Positions 14,681 through 21,977 of a stretch of DNA of 30,659 bases are shown one piece after another. Position 1 is the first letter of the stretch. Each line of letters starts with the position of its first letter. Below the pieces are notes generated by a model. The model had not been told where the DNA came from, made no database searches, and saw only the letters and a program-made list of their open reading frames with translations. The stretch comes from an uncultured Alphaproteobacteria bacterium (GTDB lineage: Bacteria; Pseudomonadota; Alphaproteobacteria; Rs-D84). The stretch lies in assembly GCA_904502245.1 (NCBI GenBank), contig CAJGDN010000007.1, forward strand, positions 1-30,659, given 5' to 3'. The position numbers and the translations under genes are program-made.

Positions 14681-15790
14681 TTATAACCGCAACAGATCTT
14701 CATACAGTTTAATTGTGTCGCGTGCCATTTTTTTTGCAGTATAGCGTTCTTTATATCGTGCATATGCCAAAATCCCCAATTTAGTACGCAATGTTGGAGT
14801 TTCCATAACACGTATCATCTGGCGTGCATATTCATCAGTATCCAGTTCGCCTTTTTCGTTACTGCGAATAATTATTGCACCCTTGCCAAACATTTCAACC
14901 AGACCGGCGGCATCACTGCTGATAATCGGCATGTCGTATGCCATAGCCTCAATCCCGGCGAATGAACATGCCTCGGAATACGATGCAAACAGTGCACAAT
15001 CGCACATTTCATAATATTTCTTGATATCTTCGGGTTTTTCCAGCAATCCGATCTTGGTAATTGGTAGCCCTTCGATTTTTTCAAATATTTTATCATCTGG
15101 CGAAAATCCACCGACAACAATAACCTCGATTTTATGGGTTTCCGAAACCTTTTTAATTGCAGGCAATATGCGTTCCAACCCCTTGTGTCCGCCCCAACCA
15201 TGCGCGAACAAGAAACGAAATACACCATCTTTCGGTTTTGCTTTTAAGTCAACCTTTGGTATATCAATACCATTAAAAATTACCGTATGTGGCTGCTTAT
15301 TCTTAACCCCATCCAAGAATTCACGACCGTGTTCACATACCAATATCACATGATCCATGTTGAAAAATGCGTTGTTGGACGGAAATTTACCTTCGCTGCC
15401 CCTGGCGCGATGTGGTAAACAGTGCAGAACCCCAACGGTTTTAGCATAAAATCGTGAACGTAACGAATACGCCAACCCTTCAAATCCTAGACAATTACTT
15501 TTAATAATCAAATTCTCCATATTGGCAATTTTTGGACCAATATACGCAATTACAGCTTCGAACAGTACAGAACCAGGAAAACCTGTTGGGTGGTACACAG
15601 AAATCTCGTCCCCATTCTGTTTGATATTTAAATCTTTGATTTCTGGCGACCAATAGAAAATAATTCGTGTCGTTTTAATGTGTTCAGGCATCTGAGATGA
15701 CAAAATACTGAGATAACGTTCAATACCAGATTGAAAACGCGCATCACGTCCATCAATTTCAATTACATTTATAATAGGTTTCTTTTTCAT
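14681..15790 (-). CDS. GT4-type glycosyltransferase
   Basis: The 369-residue GT-B enzyme starts IINVIEIDGRDARFQSGIERY, with the G-x-x-R(Y) acceptor-domain loop. A central VCEHGREFLDG and VIFNGIDIPK lie at the domain junction. The donor domain includes FRFLFAHGWGGHKGLERILPA, VIVVGGFSPDD, and the signature YSEACSFAGIEAMAYDMPII with the Glu pair of GT4 enzymes. It probably acts at the inner membrane on a surface glycan; substrates are unknown. Codon use here (CGT/CGC Arg) resembles the chromosomal background, unlike the pair at 11.7-13.9 kb. It has a strong promoter and its own terminator, so it is monocistronic. Confidence 0.9.
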   Translation of the reverse strand: MKKKPIINVIEIDGRDARFQSGIERYLSILSSQMPEHIKTTRIIFYWSPEIKDLNIKQNGDEISVYHPTGFPGSVLFEAVIAYIGPKIANMENLIIKSNCLGFEGLAYSLRSRFYAKTVGVLHCLPHRARGSEGKFPSNNAFFNMDHVILVCEHGREFLDGVKNKQPHTVIFNGIDIPKVDLKAKPKDGVFRFLFAHGWGGHKGLERILPAIKKVSETHKIEVIVVGGFSPDDKIFEKIEGLPITKIGLLEKPEDIKKYYEMCDCALFASYSEACSFAGIEAMAYDMPIISSDAAGLVEMFGKGAIIIRSNEKGELDTDEYARQMIRVMETPTLRTKLGILAYARYKERYTAKKMARDTIKLYEDLLRL

Positions 15791-15821
15791 AGCGTCTTTC
15801 CATATGTTTTATCAGGCTTTT

Positions 15822-15850
15822 ATTATAGGAATGACTATTTTCTTTTGCAA
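15822..15850 (-). promoter_or_regulatory. sigma70 promoter of the minus-strand GT4 gene
   Basis: Read on the minus strand: TTGCAA (15845-15850), 17-nt spacer, perfect TATAAT (15822-15827). Confidence 0.75.
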
Positions 15851-15862
15851 GTATATTTTAAA

Positions 15863-15888
15863 GAAAAACCCGCCAAAAGGCGGGATTT
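15863..15888 (-). terminator. intrinsic terminator of the EF-hand protein gene
   Basis: CCCGCC and GGCGGG pair around an AAAA loop, and T runs follow on the minus strand. It sits between the gene's stop codon and the next gene's promoter. Confidence 0.85.
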
Positions 15889-15890
15889 TT

Positions 15891-16397
15891 TTATTCTGCA
15901 ACCGGGGTTTCTGGTTGTGGCATTTCTGGCGCCGTAGGACGTGGCATACCAGGTTTGATTTTTCGCATCATTTTGCGCGCCGCACGAAATTCTTCGCGAT
16001 TTACACAACCGTCTTTGTTAACATCCATCATTGGTAACATTTCAGCCATTTTTGGACATTTTACAACCAGACAGCCATTTGAAAATTCTGGACGTGGTGG
16101 CATTTTGATGCGCTTGTTCATTGGACAGAACTTTGCAGCAGCAAAACCCATGGCAAAAATAATCAAGAATACAATTAATTTCTTAATAAAACGCCCAAAA
16201 GAGCACTTTTTCTGGTCACAATGACCATGACATGAACACCCATGTGCACAACCACATTCATGCATTTCAACAACAGGTGTTACCACTTTTTTTTGTGCGC
16301 ATTTCTTTACAGGTGCCTTCTTAGCAACAGGTTTCGAAACGGTTTTTTTTGCAACAGTTTTTTTAGTTGCAGGTTTTTTGATTGATTTTTCAGCCAT
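15891..16397 (-). CDS. membrane protein with Lys-rich tail, Cys/His cluster and EF-hand
   Basis: The product is 168 residues from ATG 16397, which has AAGGAAGG just upstream; an in-frame start 23 codons earlier lacks this. Four parts are visible. Residues 1-40 are a Lys/Ala/Thr/Val-rich repeat tail like histone-H1 C-termini. Residues 46-65 hold a Cys/His cluster (HECGCAHGCSCHGHCDQKKC) suited to metal binding. Residues 72-90 form a transmembrane helix. Residues 125-136 (DVNKDGCVNREE) are a canonical EF-hand loop with Asp, Asn and Asp at positions 1, 3 and 5 and Glu at 12. The C-terminus is Pro-rich. The single helix would place the basic tail and Cys cluster in the cytoplasm and the EF-hand in the periplasm. 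I recognise no named family with this architecture. Confidence 0.75.
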   Translation of the reverse strand: MAEKSIKKPATKKTVAKKTVSKPVAKKAPVKKCAQKKVVTPVVEMHECGCAHGCSCHGHCDQKKCSFGRFIKKLIVFLIIFAMGFAAAKFCPMNKRIKMPPRPEFSNGCLVVKCPKMAEMLPMMDVNKDGCVNREEFRAARKMMRKIKPGMPRPTAPEMPQPETPVAE

Positions 16398-16466
16398 TTG
16401 TCCTTCCTTTTTGTTCGACGTTTTCATTTTATAGAAAACAAAAAAATATGTAAAGAAATTTTTCAC

Positions 16467-16494
16467 AAAAAAACACCCCTTGCGGGGCGTTTTA
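16467..16494 (-). terminator. intrinsic terminator of the HU gene
   Basis: On the minus strand CGCCCC pairs with GGGGTG (one G-U pair) around GCAA, followed by a run of T. Confidence 0.8.
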
Positions 16495-16511
16495 AATTAA
16501 AAACCAATGGT

Positions 16512-16784
16512 TTAGTTCAAAGCGTCTTTCAATGCTTTACCTGGTTTGAATTTAGGCTGAGTAGAAGCAGGGATTTTGATTGCTTCGCCTGTCTGTGGGT
16601 TGCGGCCTGTTGTTGCTTTGCGTTTTGCAGTTGCAAATGTACCAAAACCAACCAAACGTACTTCACCTTTTTTCTTCAAAACTTTTGTAACTGTGTTGAT
16701 GAATGCATCCAAGCAACCTGCTGCTGTTGCTTTTGTTACTTCTACTTCGTTTGCGATTGCTTCAATCAATTGCTGTTTGTTCAT
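16512..16784 (-). CDS. HU family DNA-binding protein
   Basis: The 90-residue protein matches HU across its full length: MNKQQLIEAIA at the N-terminus, GFGTF, the DNA-contacting arm RNPQTGEAIKIPAS with the intercalating Pro, and the C-terminal FKPGKALKDALN. It acts as a dimer that bends DNA and compacts the nucleoid. GGAG 7 nt upstream of ATG supports the start. A well-formed promoter lies about 75 nt upstream, and the gene has its own terminator, so it is monocistronic with a moderately long leader. Confidence 0.96.
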   Translation of the reverse strand: MNKQQLIEAIANEVEVTKATAAGCLDAFINTVTKVLKKKGEVRLVGFGTFATAKRKATTGRNPQTGEAIKIPASTQPKFKPGKALKDALN

Positions 16785-16857
16785 ATGTTTCTCCTTTCAT
16801 AGAATTTTTTAAGGTGTCCCGCAGTTCCAATGGACATTCCTTGTACTGCTTATCCGA

Positions 16858-16886
16858 ATCGTAAAGAAATCCGCGCTTTAAGTCAA
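16858..16886 (-). promoter_or_regulatory. sigma70 promoter of the HU gene
   Basis: Read on the minus strand: TTGACT (16881-16886), 17-nt spacer, TACGAT (16858-16863). The -35 is preceded by C, giving CTTGAC as in typical alphaproteobacterial promoters. The leader is about 65-70 nt. Confidence 0.65.
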
Positions 16887-16936
16887 GACAATAATTAAAA
16901 AATCCCAGATTTTTGCATTTTTTTATATTACAGACT

Positions 16937-16967
16937 AAAAATACCGCCAAATAGCGGTCTTTTTATC
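16937..16967. terminator. weak bidirectional terminator after the small membrane protein gene
   Basis: ACCGC (16943-16947) and GCGGT (16954-16958) form a 5-bp stem, flanked by A and T runs. Confidence 0.55.
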
Positions 16968-17439
16968 GATGAACAGCACTGGCGCGTACTGCTTTCCTGC
17001 CAGGCGTATTATCGTCACACAGCACCCAATCCCCAGATGCACCTGTTAAATGAACCGTACGAAAATAATTTGGCGTCGCCAACAACATAGATACGATCAC
17101 AACCGCCCAAAACAATAATTTAGTAAATGCCCATGGTGTCTTAAATGCATCACGAACAAATTTATCTTTTAACAGATTTTGATATAATGCCCACCCCCAT
17201 GTAAACAACAATATAATTATTGCAAAATAAAAACCAATTATGAGTGGACGCTTTAATATAGCAAAACCAGATGCTAGTTTATCCCACAAATCACTGGCCG
17301 CGGGACAAACATACAGCGCATTCGGGGCATTTGCAGCAGATACAGACAATGTTTCATTTGTCCCAAGATTTATGTTAAATGCCGTCATTAGTATAATTGA
17401 CGTCAGCATAATTATAGCAAACATCATTGTCGGTTTCAT
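16963..17439 (-). CDS. small integral membrane protein, unknown function
   Basis: The 158-residue protein has an N-terminal signal or anchor (about 5-21), then a likely periplasmic stretch with one Cys (ALYVCPAASDLW). Two strong transmembrane helices follow, at about 66-86 (LIIGFYFAIIILLFTWGWALY) and 103-121 (WAFTKLLFWAVVIVSMLLA), separated by a basic cytoplasmic loop. The polar C-terminal tail has a second Cys. No family is recognised. AGGGGGATT before ATG is a strong ribosome binding site. It is divergent from the glycosyltransferase at 17.5 kb, and their promoters overlap. Confidence 0.7.
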   Translation of the reverse strand: MKPTMMFAIIMLTSIILMTAFNINLGTNETLSVSAANAPNALYVCPAASDLWDKLASGFAILKRPLIIGFYFAIIILLFTWGWALYQNLLKDKFVRDAFKTPWAFTKLLFWAVVIVSMLLATPNYFRTVHLTGASGDWVLCDDNTPGRKAVRASAVHR

Positions 17440-17465
17440 GATTAATAATCCCCCTGTGCCATTGT

Positions 17466-17494
17466 ATTATATCATAATGATTGCAATTTATGAA
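17466..17494 (-). promoter_or_regulatory. promoter of the small membrane protein gene
   Basis: Read on the minus strand: TTCATA (17489-17494), 17-nt spacer, perfect TATAAT (17466-17471). It overlaps the divergent plus-strand promoter. Confidence 0.55.
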
Positions 17495-17509
17495 AGTTTT
17501 ATTTAATAT
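17481..17509 (+). promoter_or_regulatory. promoter of the GT-A-type gene, probably leaderless
   Basis: TTGCAA (17481-17486) and TAATAT (17504-17509) have a 17-nt spacer. The -10 ends 6 nt before ATG 17516, with no Shine-Dalgarno sequence. Confidence 0.55.
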
Positions 17510-17515
17510 CCATGT

Positions 17516-18367
17516 ATGTTTGCAAGCAAATCACGCGTTATTGTGGGATTAACCACATTTCATAATGAAAACCTGATGATATCTTTGTCGGGTCTGGCGC
17601 GATTGAGTAAACGTGCAACATTAATTATTCACAATGATAATCCAGAAACTAAAATTACAAAATGCGATGTACGTCGCATGGGGTTTAACGGTGATGTTTG
17701 TATTATAAATTCAGAACATAATGTTGGATTGTTGCATGCACGTTTAGCTATTCTGGATTATGTAAAAAAGCATAAAATTAATGCAGAATGGTTTGTTTTT
17801 GTAAATGACGATGATGTCCTTTTAAATTTAGATATCCCAAAAATTGGAAACAATCATTTTGCAATTATACAAAATATGGCGGTTGTGCGAACACGCCTGA
17901 TTGATGTTTTGCGTATTATTAAAAATCCAGACAATTTTACAGTTGATGATGAAAATGTATACCTGGTACGCCCCCATATCGGCATGATTGGTACTTTGGT
18001 ACGCACAGAATTCATTTTTAAATTGGCAGACACCTTGCAATCTGCGGCGATGGCAATATCAGACATTGACGAATCCCTGGGATTTCGCCCGCCAGTTGAT
18101 ATGATGATGTGGTCGGCGCTGAATATCATTGCACGAAATAACAGCGACAATATCAGTCCTATATACATGGACACGGTCAACTATGTTGCGACAGATATTG
18201 ATAACGTCACCATGAAATATGGTATGCTGATTCAACCAGAAAAAAATCCACATCAACAGATTATGTCCGCAATTGCAAAATACGATATGGCAATACGTGC
18301 CGCACTGATGAATGCAGAATCCGCTGAAAATGCCGCCCCGACGGGGCAAAAATCAGACGAAAAATAA
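17516..18367 (+). CDS. GT-A fold glycosyltransferase-like protein
   Basis: The 283-residue protein begins with VIVGLTTFHNENLMISLSGL, then LIIHNDNP and the conserved NVGLLHARLAILDYV helix. A DXD-type metal site (VFVNDDDV, with the three Asp at about residues 98-100) follows the strand WFVFV. This order matches GT2-like GT-A enzymes, although sequence similarity to classic GT2 is weaker than for the gene at 12803, and the C-terminal half (about 170-283) is unfamiliar. A glycosyltransferase role is therefore likely but not certain. No signal peptide. ATG 17516 is preferred because of the promoter spacing; the ATG at 17512 is out of frame. Confidence 0.72.
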   Translation: MFASKSRVIVGLTTFHNENLMISLSGLARLSKRATLIIHNDNPETKITKCDVRRMGFNGDVCIINSEHNVGLLHARLAILDYVKKHKINAEWFVFVNDDDVLLNLDIPKIGNNHFAIIQNMAVVRTRLIDVLRIIKNPDNFTVDDENVYLVRPHIGMIGTLVRTEFIFKLADTLQSAAMAISDIDESLGFRPPVDMMMWSALNIIARNNSDNISPIYMDTVNYVATDIDNVTMKYGMLIQPEKNPHQQIMSAIAKYDMAIRAALMNAESAENAAPTGQKSDEK

Positions 18368-18392
18368 ATTTTTACAAAATATAAATATATGA

Positions 18393-18421
18393 TTGAAACA
18401 CATGCGGAATATTTATACAAT
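18393..18421 (+). promoter_or_regulatory. sigma70 promoter of alaS
   Basis: TTGAAA (18393-18398), 17-nt spacer, TACAAT (18416-18421). The leader of about 26 nt contains AAGGGA before ATG 18454. Confidence 0.6.
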
Positions 18422-18453
18422 AGCCGCGAAAAATAACCTAAGGGATAAAGAAA

Positions 18454-20532
18454 ATGACATATAATGAAATTAGAAAGGCGTTTTTAGAATACTTTGAATC
18501 CAAAGGACACAAGATTGTGCCGTCTGCATCATTAATTCCAAACGACCCAACATTGCTGTTCACAGTGGCAGGCATGGTTCCATGGAAAGGGATATTACAG
18601 GGGACAGAACCTGCATTTGCAACACGTGTTGCAGATGTTCAGAAATGTATTCGCGCAGGTGGTAAGCACAATGACCTGGAAGACGTAGGTTTTGACGGAC
18701 GCCACCATACATTCTTTGAAATGATGGGCAATTGGTCTTTTGGCGACTATTTCAAAGAAGGTGCAATTGAAATGTCATGGGAATTATTAACCAAAGTATT
18801 TAAATTGGACCCAAATCGCATTGTTGTGACAACACATTACAGCGACGACGAAGCAGCAAAGATATGGAAAAAGGTCGCCGGGAAAGATGCAATTTTATTG
18901 GGTGACAAAGACAATTGGTGGTCTGCAGGCGAAACTGGTCCATGCGGTCCGTGTACAGAAATGCACTATGACATGGGGGAAAATTTACCGGGCGGCATGC
19001 CAGGCAGCGCAGATGAAGAAGGTGGTAGATGGGTTGAAATATGGAACGACGTATTTATGCAATATGATCGCGACGCAAATGGTAATTTAACGCCACTGCC
19101 AAAGCAGAACGTTGATACCGGCGCAGGTCTGGAACGTGTTGCCGCAATTTTGCAGGGCAAAACAGATAACTATGACACAGATTTGTTTGTAAATTTGAAA
19201 CACGCGGTCAGTGATATTACTGGCGTTGCAGAAACACCAGAAAATATCGCCAGTTTCAAGGTTATTACAGACCATTTGCGCAGCGTGGGCTTTGCAATTG
19301 CTGATGGTGTTTTGCCATCTAATTCAGACCGCGGGTATGTTATCCGTCGTATTCTGCGCCGTGCAATGCGTCATGGGCAAATATTGGGACATCGTGGGGC
19401 GTTGTTGTCAAAACTGTACCCTGCCCTGATTACAGAAATGGGCGATGCGTACCCAGAATTAGCACGCGAGCAAGGACGTGTTATCGAAATCATTCAAAAT
19501 GAAGAAAACGCGTTTGCGGATATGTTGCAAAATGGCATGAAGTTATTGGAAAATGAAATCCCAAAACTGAATAACAATATGTTGCCAGGCGACGTCGCAT
19601 TTAAGCTGTTTGATACATACGGATTTCCATTGGATTTAACCCAGATGATTTTGCGCGACAAAAATATTGATGTTGATGTGGCGGGATTTGAACGCGCAAT
19701 GACCGAACAGAAAGAACGCAGCCGTGCCAACACAAAGGGAACACGTATATTCTGGGAATCCCAGACAGAATTATCAGACACAGACGACACTGCGAAATAC
19801 GCACCAGTCAATATGGAATCATGTGTGCTATCTATTCTGCGTAACGGCGAATTTGTAGAAAGCGCAAATGCAGGTGACGAAGTTGAAATTGCATTGGATA
19901 AAACAACATTCTATGGCACCCAGGGCGGTCAGGTTGGCGACAGTGGCGAATTAAAACGTGGTGATGATGCCATCATGAATGTGTCTGAGGCAGCACGCGT
20001 AAACAATGTTGTTATCCACAAAGGAACATTAATTGCAGATGTTAAAGTTGGTGATATTGTGCGCCCTGTGATTAATGAAAATGTTCGTCAACAGACGGCG
20101 CGCGCACATACTGCGACCCATTTATTGCAGGCTGCGCTGCGTAGCGTATTAAACGAAGATGTTGAACAACGCGGTTCCAAGGTCAGTCCGGATTCTGTTC
20201 GTTTTGACTTTTCATTCGGACGCGCAATGACAGCGGATGAAAAACAGGCTGTTGAAGACCTGGTTAATAAATGGATTGAAATGGATATGACTGTTCTGCA
20301 TGAAGAAATGTCCATGGAAGACGCCGTTAAAAAGGGTGCAATGGCACTGTTTGGTGAAAAGTATGGCGACACAGTAAAAGTTATCACTGCCGGCGATGTT
20401 TCATGCGAACTGTGTGGCGGAACACATATCAATCATACAGGCGAAATAATCAAGGCGCGTATTAACAAAGAAAAATCAATCAGCAGCGGTATCCGCCGTA
20501 TAACAATGTCGGTTGGAACATTGGCTGAATAG
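18454..20532 (+). CDS. alaS: alanyl-tRNA synthetase lacking the C-Ala domain
   Basis: The 692-residue product contains the class II catalytic domain (MTYNEIRKAFLEYFESKGH; TGPCGPCTEMHYD; DTGAGLERVAAILQG), the tRNA-recognition helices, and the editing domain with zinc-type motifs HTATH (about 552-556) and CGGTH (about 654-658). It then ends 34 residues later, after SGIRRITMSVGTLAE. E. coli AlaRS is 876 residues and continues through a ~170-residue C-Ala/DHHA1 domain that binds the tRNA elbow and supports dimerisation. That part is absent: a terminator and a tRNA gene follow immediately. Charging and editing of tRNA-Ala should remain, since both active sites look intact. The gene has its own promoter and terminator. 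Confidence 0.95.
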   Translation: MTYNEIRKAFLEYFESKGHKIVPSASLIPNDPTLLFTVAGMVPWKGILQGTEPAFATRVADVQKCIRAGGKHNDLEDVGFDGRHHTFFEMMGNWSFGDYFKEGAIEMSWELLTKVFKLDPNRIVVTTHYSDDEAAKIWKKVAGKDAILLGDKDNWWSAGETGPCGPCTEMHYDMGENLPGGMPGSADEEGGRWVEIWNDVFMQYDRDANGNLTPLPKQNVDTGAGLERVAAILQGKTDNYDTDLFVNLKHAVSDITGVAETPENIASFKVITDHLRSVGFAIADGVLPSNSDRGYVIRRILRRAMRHGQILGHRGALLSKLYPALITEMGDAYPELAREQGRVIEIIQNEENAFADMLQNGMKLLENEIPKLNNNMLPGDVAFKLFDTYGFPLDLTQMILRDKNIDVDVAGFERAMTEQKERSRANTKGTRIFWESQTELSDTDDTAKYAPVNMESCVLSILRNGEFVESANAGDEVEIALDKTTFYGTQGGQVGDSGELKRGDDAIMNVSEAARVNNVVIHKGTLIADVKVGDIVRPVINENVRQQTARAHTATHLLQAALRSVLNEDVEQRGSKVSPDSVRFDFSFGRAMTADEKQAVEDLVNKWIEMDMTVLHEEMSMEDAVKKGAMALFGEKYGDTVKVITAGDVSCELCGGTHINHTGEIIKARINKEKSISSGIRRITMSVGTLAE

Positions 20533-20536
20533 AACA

Positions 20537-20562
20537 ATCCCCCCTGAATAGGGGGATTTTTA
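20537..20562 (+). terminator. intrinsic terminator of alaS
   Basis: ATCCCCC and GGGGGAT form a perfect stem with a 7-nt loop, followed by T-rich sequence. Confidence 0.88.
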
Positions 20563-20585
20563 TTCAATGATTTTAAATTTTTATC

Positions 20586-20613
20586 TTGCATGATTTTTCA
20601 AATAGTATATAAT
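20586..20613 (+). promoter_or_regulatory. promoter of the CAU tRNA
   Basis: TTGCAT (20586-20591), 16-nt spacer, perfect TATAAT (20608-20613). The design is identical to that of the tRNA-Arg promoter. Confidence 0.8.
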
Positions 20614-20622
20614 GGGCGCCGT

Positions 20623-20699
20623 GGGTTAGTAGCTCAGTTGGTTAGAGCGGAGCGCTCATAACGCTTTGGTCGTGGGTTCAAGTCCTACCTAACCCACCA
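20623..20699 (+). tRNA. tRNA with CAT anticodon, probably tRNA-Ile2
   Basis: A 77-nt cloverleaf with encoded CCA. The acceptor GGGTTAG pairs with CTAACCC, and the anticodon stem GAGCG pairs with CGCTT around CTCATAA, placing CAT at 20657-20659. The T-arm is GTGGG-TTCAAGT-CCTAC. It is not the initiator, because the first acceptor pair G-C is normal. The TTGGTCG stretch after the anticodon stem resembles bacterial tRNA-Ile2, whose C34 is converted to lysidine by TilS (gene at 25894). Elongator tRNA-Met remains possible. Confidence 0.85.
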
Positions 20700-20709
20700 A
20701 AATTTAAAA

Positions 20710-20736
20710 ATCCGTCCGTTTGGATGGATTTTTTTA
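20710..20736 (+). terminator. intrinsic terminator of the CAU tRNA
   Basis: ATCCGTCC and GGATGGAT pair (8 bp, one G-U) around GTTT, followed by a T run. Confidence 0.85.
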
Positions 20737-20743
20737 TTTACTG

Positions 20744-20752
20744 TGTTAGAAT
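20744..20752 (+). promoter_or_regulatory. extended -10 promoter of the flavoprotein gene, probably leaderless
   Basis: TG-T-TAGAAT is an extended -10 element. It ends 7 nt before ATG 20760, and no good -35 or Shine-Dalgarno sequence is visible. Confidence 0.4.
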
Positions 20753-20759
20753 TTATATC

Positions 20760-21905
20760 ATGAAAAAATTTGACGTTATTATCATCGGTGCGGGCGCCGC
20801 AGGTTTAATGGCAGCAGGAACTGCCATCCGCCGTGGTCGCAGTGTCGCAGTATTAGATTTGGGACCAAAGCCTGGGCGCAAGGTTATGGCGTCAGGTGGC
20901 GGGAAATGCAATATCACAAATACAGCAGCATCACGCGATAGATATTTTGGAAAAAATCCGGACTTTGTGCGCGGTGCATTAAGCCGCATGTCTGCATACG
21001 ATATACTGGATTGGGCAAAATCTCACAATATCGAAGTGTATGAAAAAACGCCAGGACGATATTTTTGTTACAACGGCGCGGCGGTTGTTTTGAACGCATT
21101 AATGCATGATGCCACAGGCGCGCAATTCTTTTATAACACTGAAATTTCAAATATACAAAAGAAAGACAATGTCTTTATTGTAAATGGAATGGAATCAAAA
21201 TCTGTTATTCTGGCAACAGGCGGGATTTCATTCGCAACACTGGGTGTATCAGATACGGGATATAAAATTGCAAAATCATTTGGACACAAAATCGTACCGC
21301 CCCGCCCTGGGCTGTGCGCATTATCAATTGCAAATTGGGATTCAAACTTATCCGGCGTGTCCATACCGGCCAAAATAACGATTGGCAAAAATACTGTTTC
21401 TGATTCTTTATTATTTACACATTTTGGTATCGGGGGGCCATTGGCATATCGGGCCAGCCTGTACGACATTCAAGACGGGATAAAAATAAATCTGTGTCCA
21501 GGTGTTGATTTAATCACGGTATTAAAAAAGGCCAAGCAAAAAAATGGACGTCGCACAATTGCAAATATTTTGTCTGCATACATGCCTGTTCGCGTGGCAA
21601 AGTGGATAGCGCATGATGACACACGAAATATCGCAGACATTCGTGATTCAGAACTGATAAAAATTGCACAAAATGCCACAGAATTATTTATACCAGGAAA
21701 TAAAATTAAATATCATTCTTTGCCCAGTGCCGAAGTCACACATGGTGGCATTGATACACACGACATTTCATCCAAAACAATGGAATCCAAACTGTGTCCT
21801 GGGTTATTTTTTGCCGGAGAAGTGATTGATATAACCGGTGATTTAGGCGGATTTAATCTGCAATGGGCATGGGCCAGCGGATTTGTTGCAGGTGAAAACA
21901 CATAA
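20760..21905 (+). CDS. HI0933/YhiN family FAD-dependent oxidoreductase
   Basis: The product is 381 residues from ATG 20760. The N-terminal FAD-binding Rossmann motif (FDVIIIGAGAAGLMAAGTA) is followed by the family signature KPGRKVMASGGGKCNITN, with GGISFATLGVSDTGY and THFGIGGPLAYRAS in the middle. The C-terminal second FAD contact is LFFAGEVIDITGDLGGFNLQ with AWASGFVAGE. This is the HI0933-like (YhiN/BaiN-related) flavoprotein family, whose physiological substrate is mostly unknown. It probably acts as a cytosolic oxidoreductase. An upstream in-frame start at 20724 would lie in the tRNA terminator and is rejected. Confidence 0.9.
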   Translation: MKKFDVIIIGAGAAGLMAAGTAIRRGRSVAVLDLGPKPGRKVMASGGGKCNITNTAASRDRYFGKNPDFVRGALSRMSAYDILDWAKSHNIEVYEKTPGRYFCYNGAAVVLNALMHDATGAQFFYNTEISNIQKKDNVFIVNGMESKSVILATGGISFATLGVSDTGYKIAKSFGHKIVPPRPGLCALSIANWDSNLSGVSIPAKITIGKNTVSDSLLFTHFGIGGPLAYRASLYDIQDGIKINLCPGVDLITVLKKAKQKNGRRTIANILSAYMPVRVAKWIAHDDTRNIADIRDSELIKIAQNATELFIPGNKIKYHSLPSAEVTHGGIDTHDISSKTMESKLCPGLFFAGEVIDITGDLGGFNLQWAWASGFVAGENT

Positions 21906-21944
21906 AGAATTCATACCTATGACAAAATATGAAAAAAAAATATA

Positions 21945-21969
21945 TCCTGGGGGACGATTATACCAGGAG
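21945..21969 (+). promoter_or_regulatory. hairpin occluding the ribosome binding site
   Basis: TCCTGG (21945-21950) can pair with CCAGGA (21963-21968), which contains most of the AGGAG (21965-21969) serving ATG 21978. Translation may depend on melting of this stem. Confidence 0.35.
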
Positions 21970-21977
21970 TTTTTGTC

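Noticed and set aside
18337..18355. GC-rich hairpin GCCCC-GAC-GGGGC at the end of the GT-A-type gene, considered as a terminator.
   Set aside because: It lies inside the coding region and is followed by A rather than T on the plus strand, so it lacks a U-tract.
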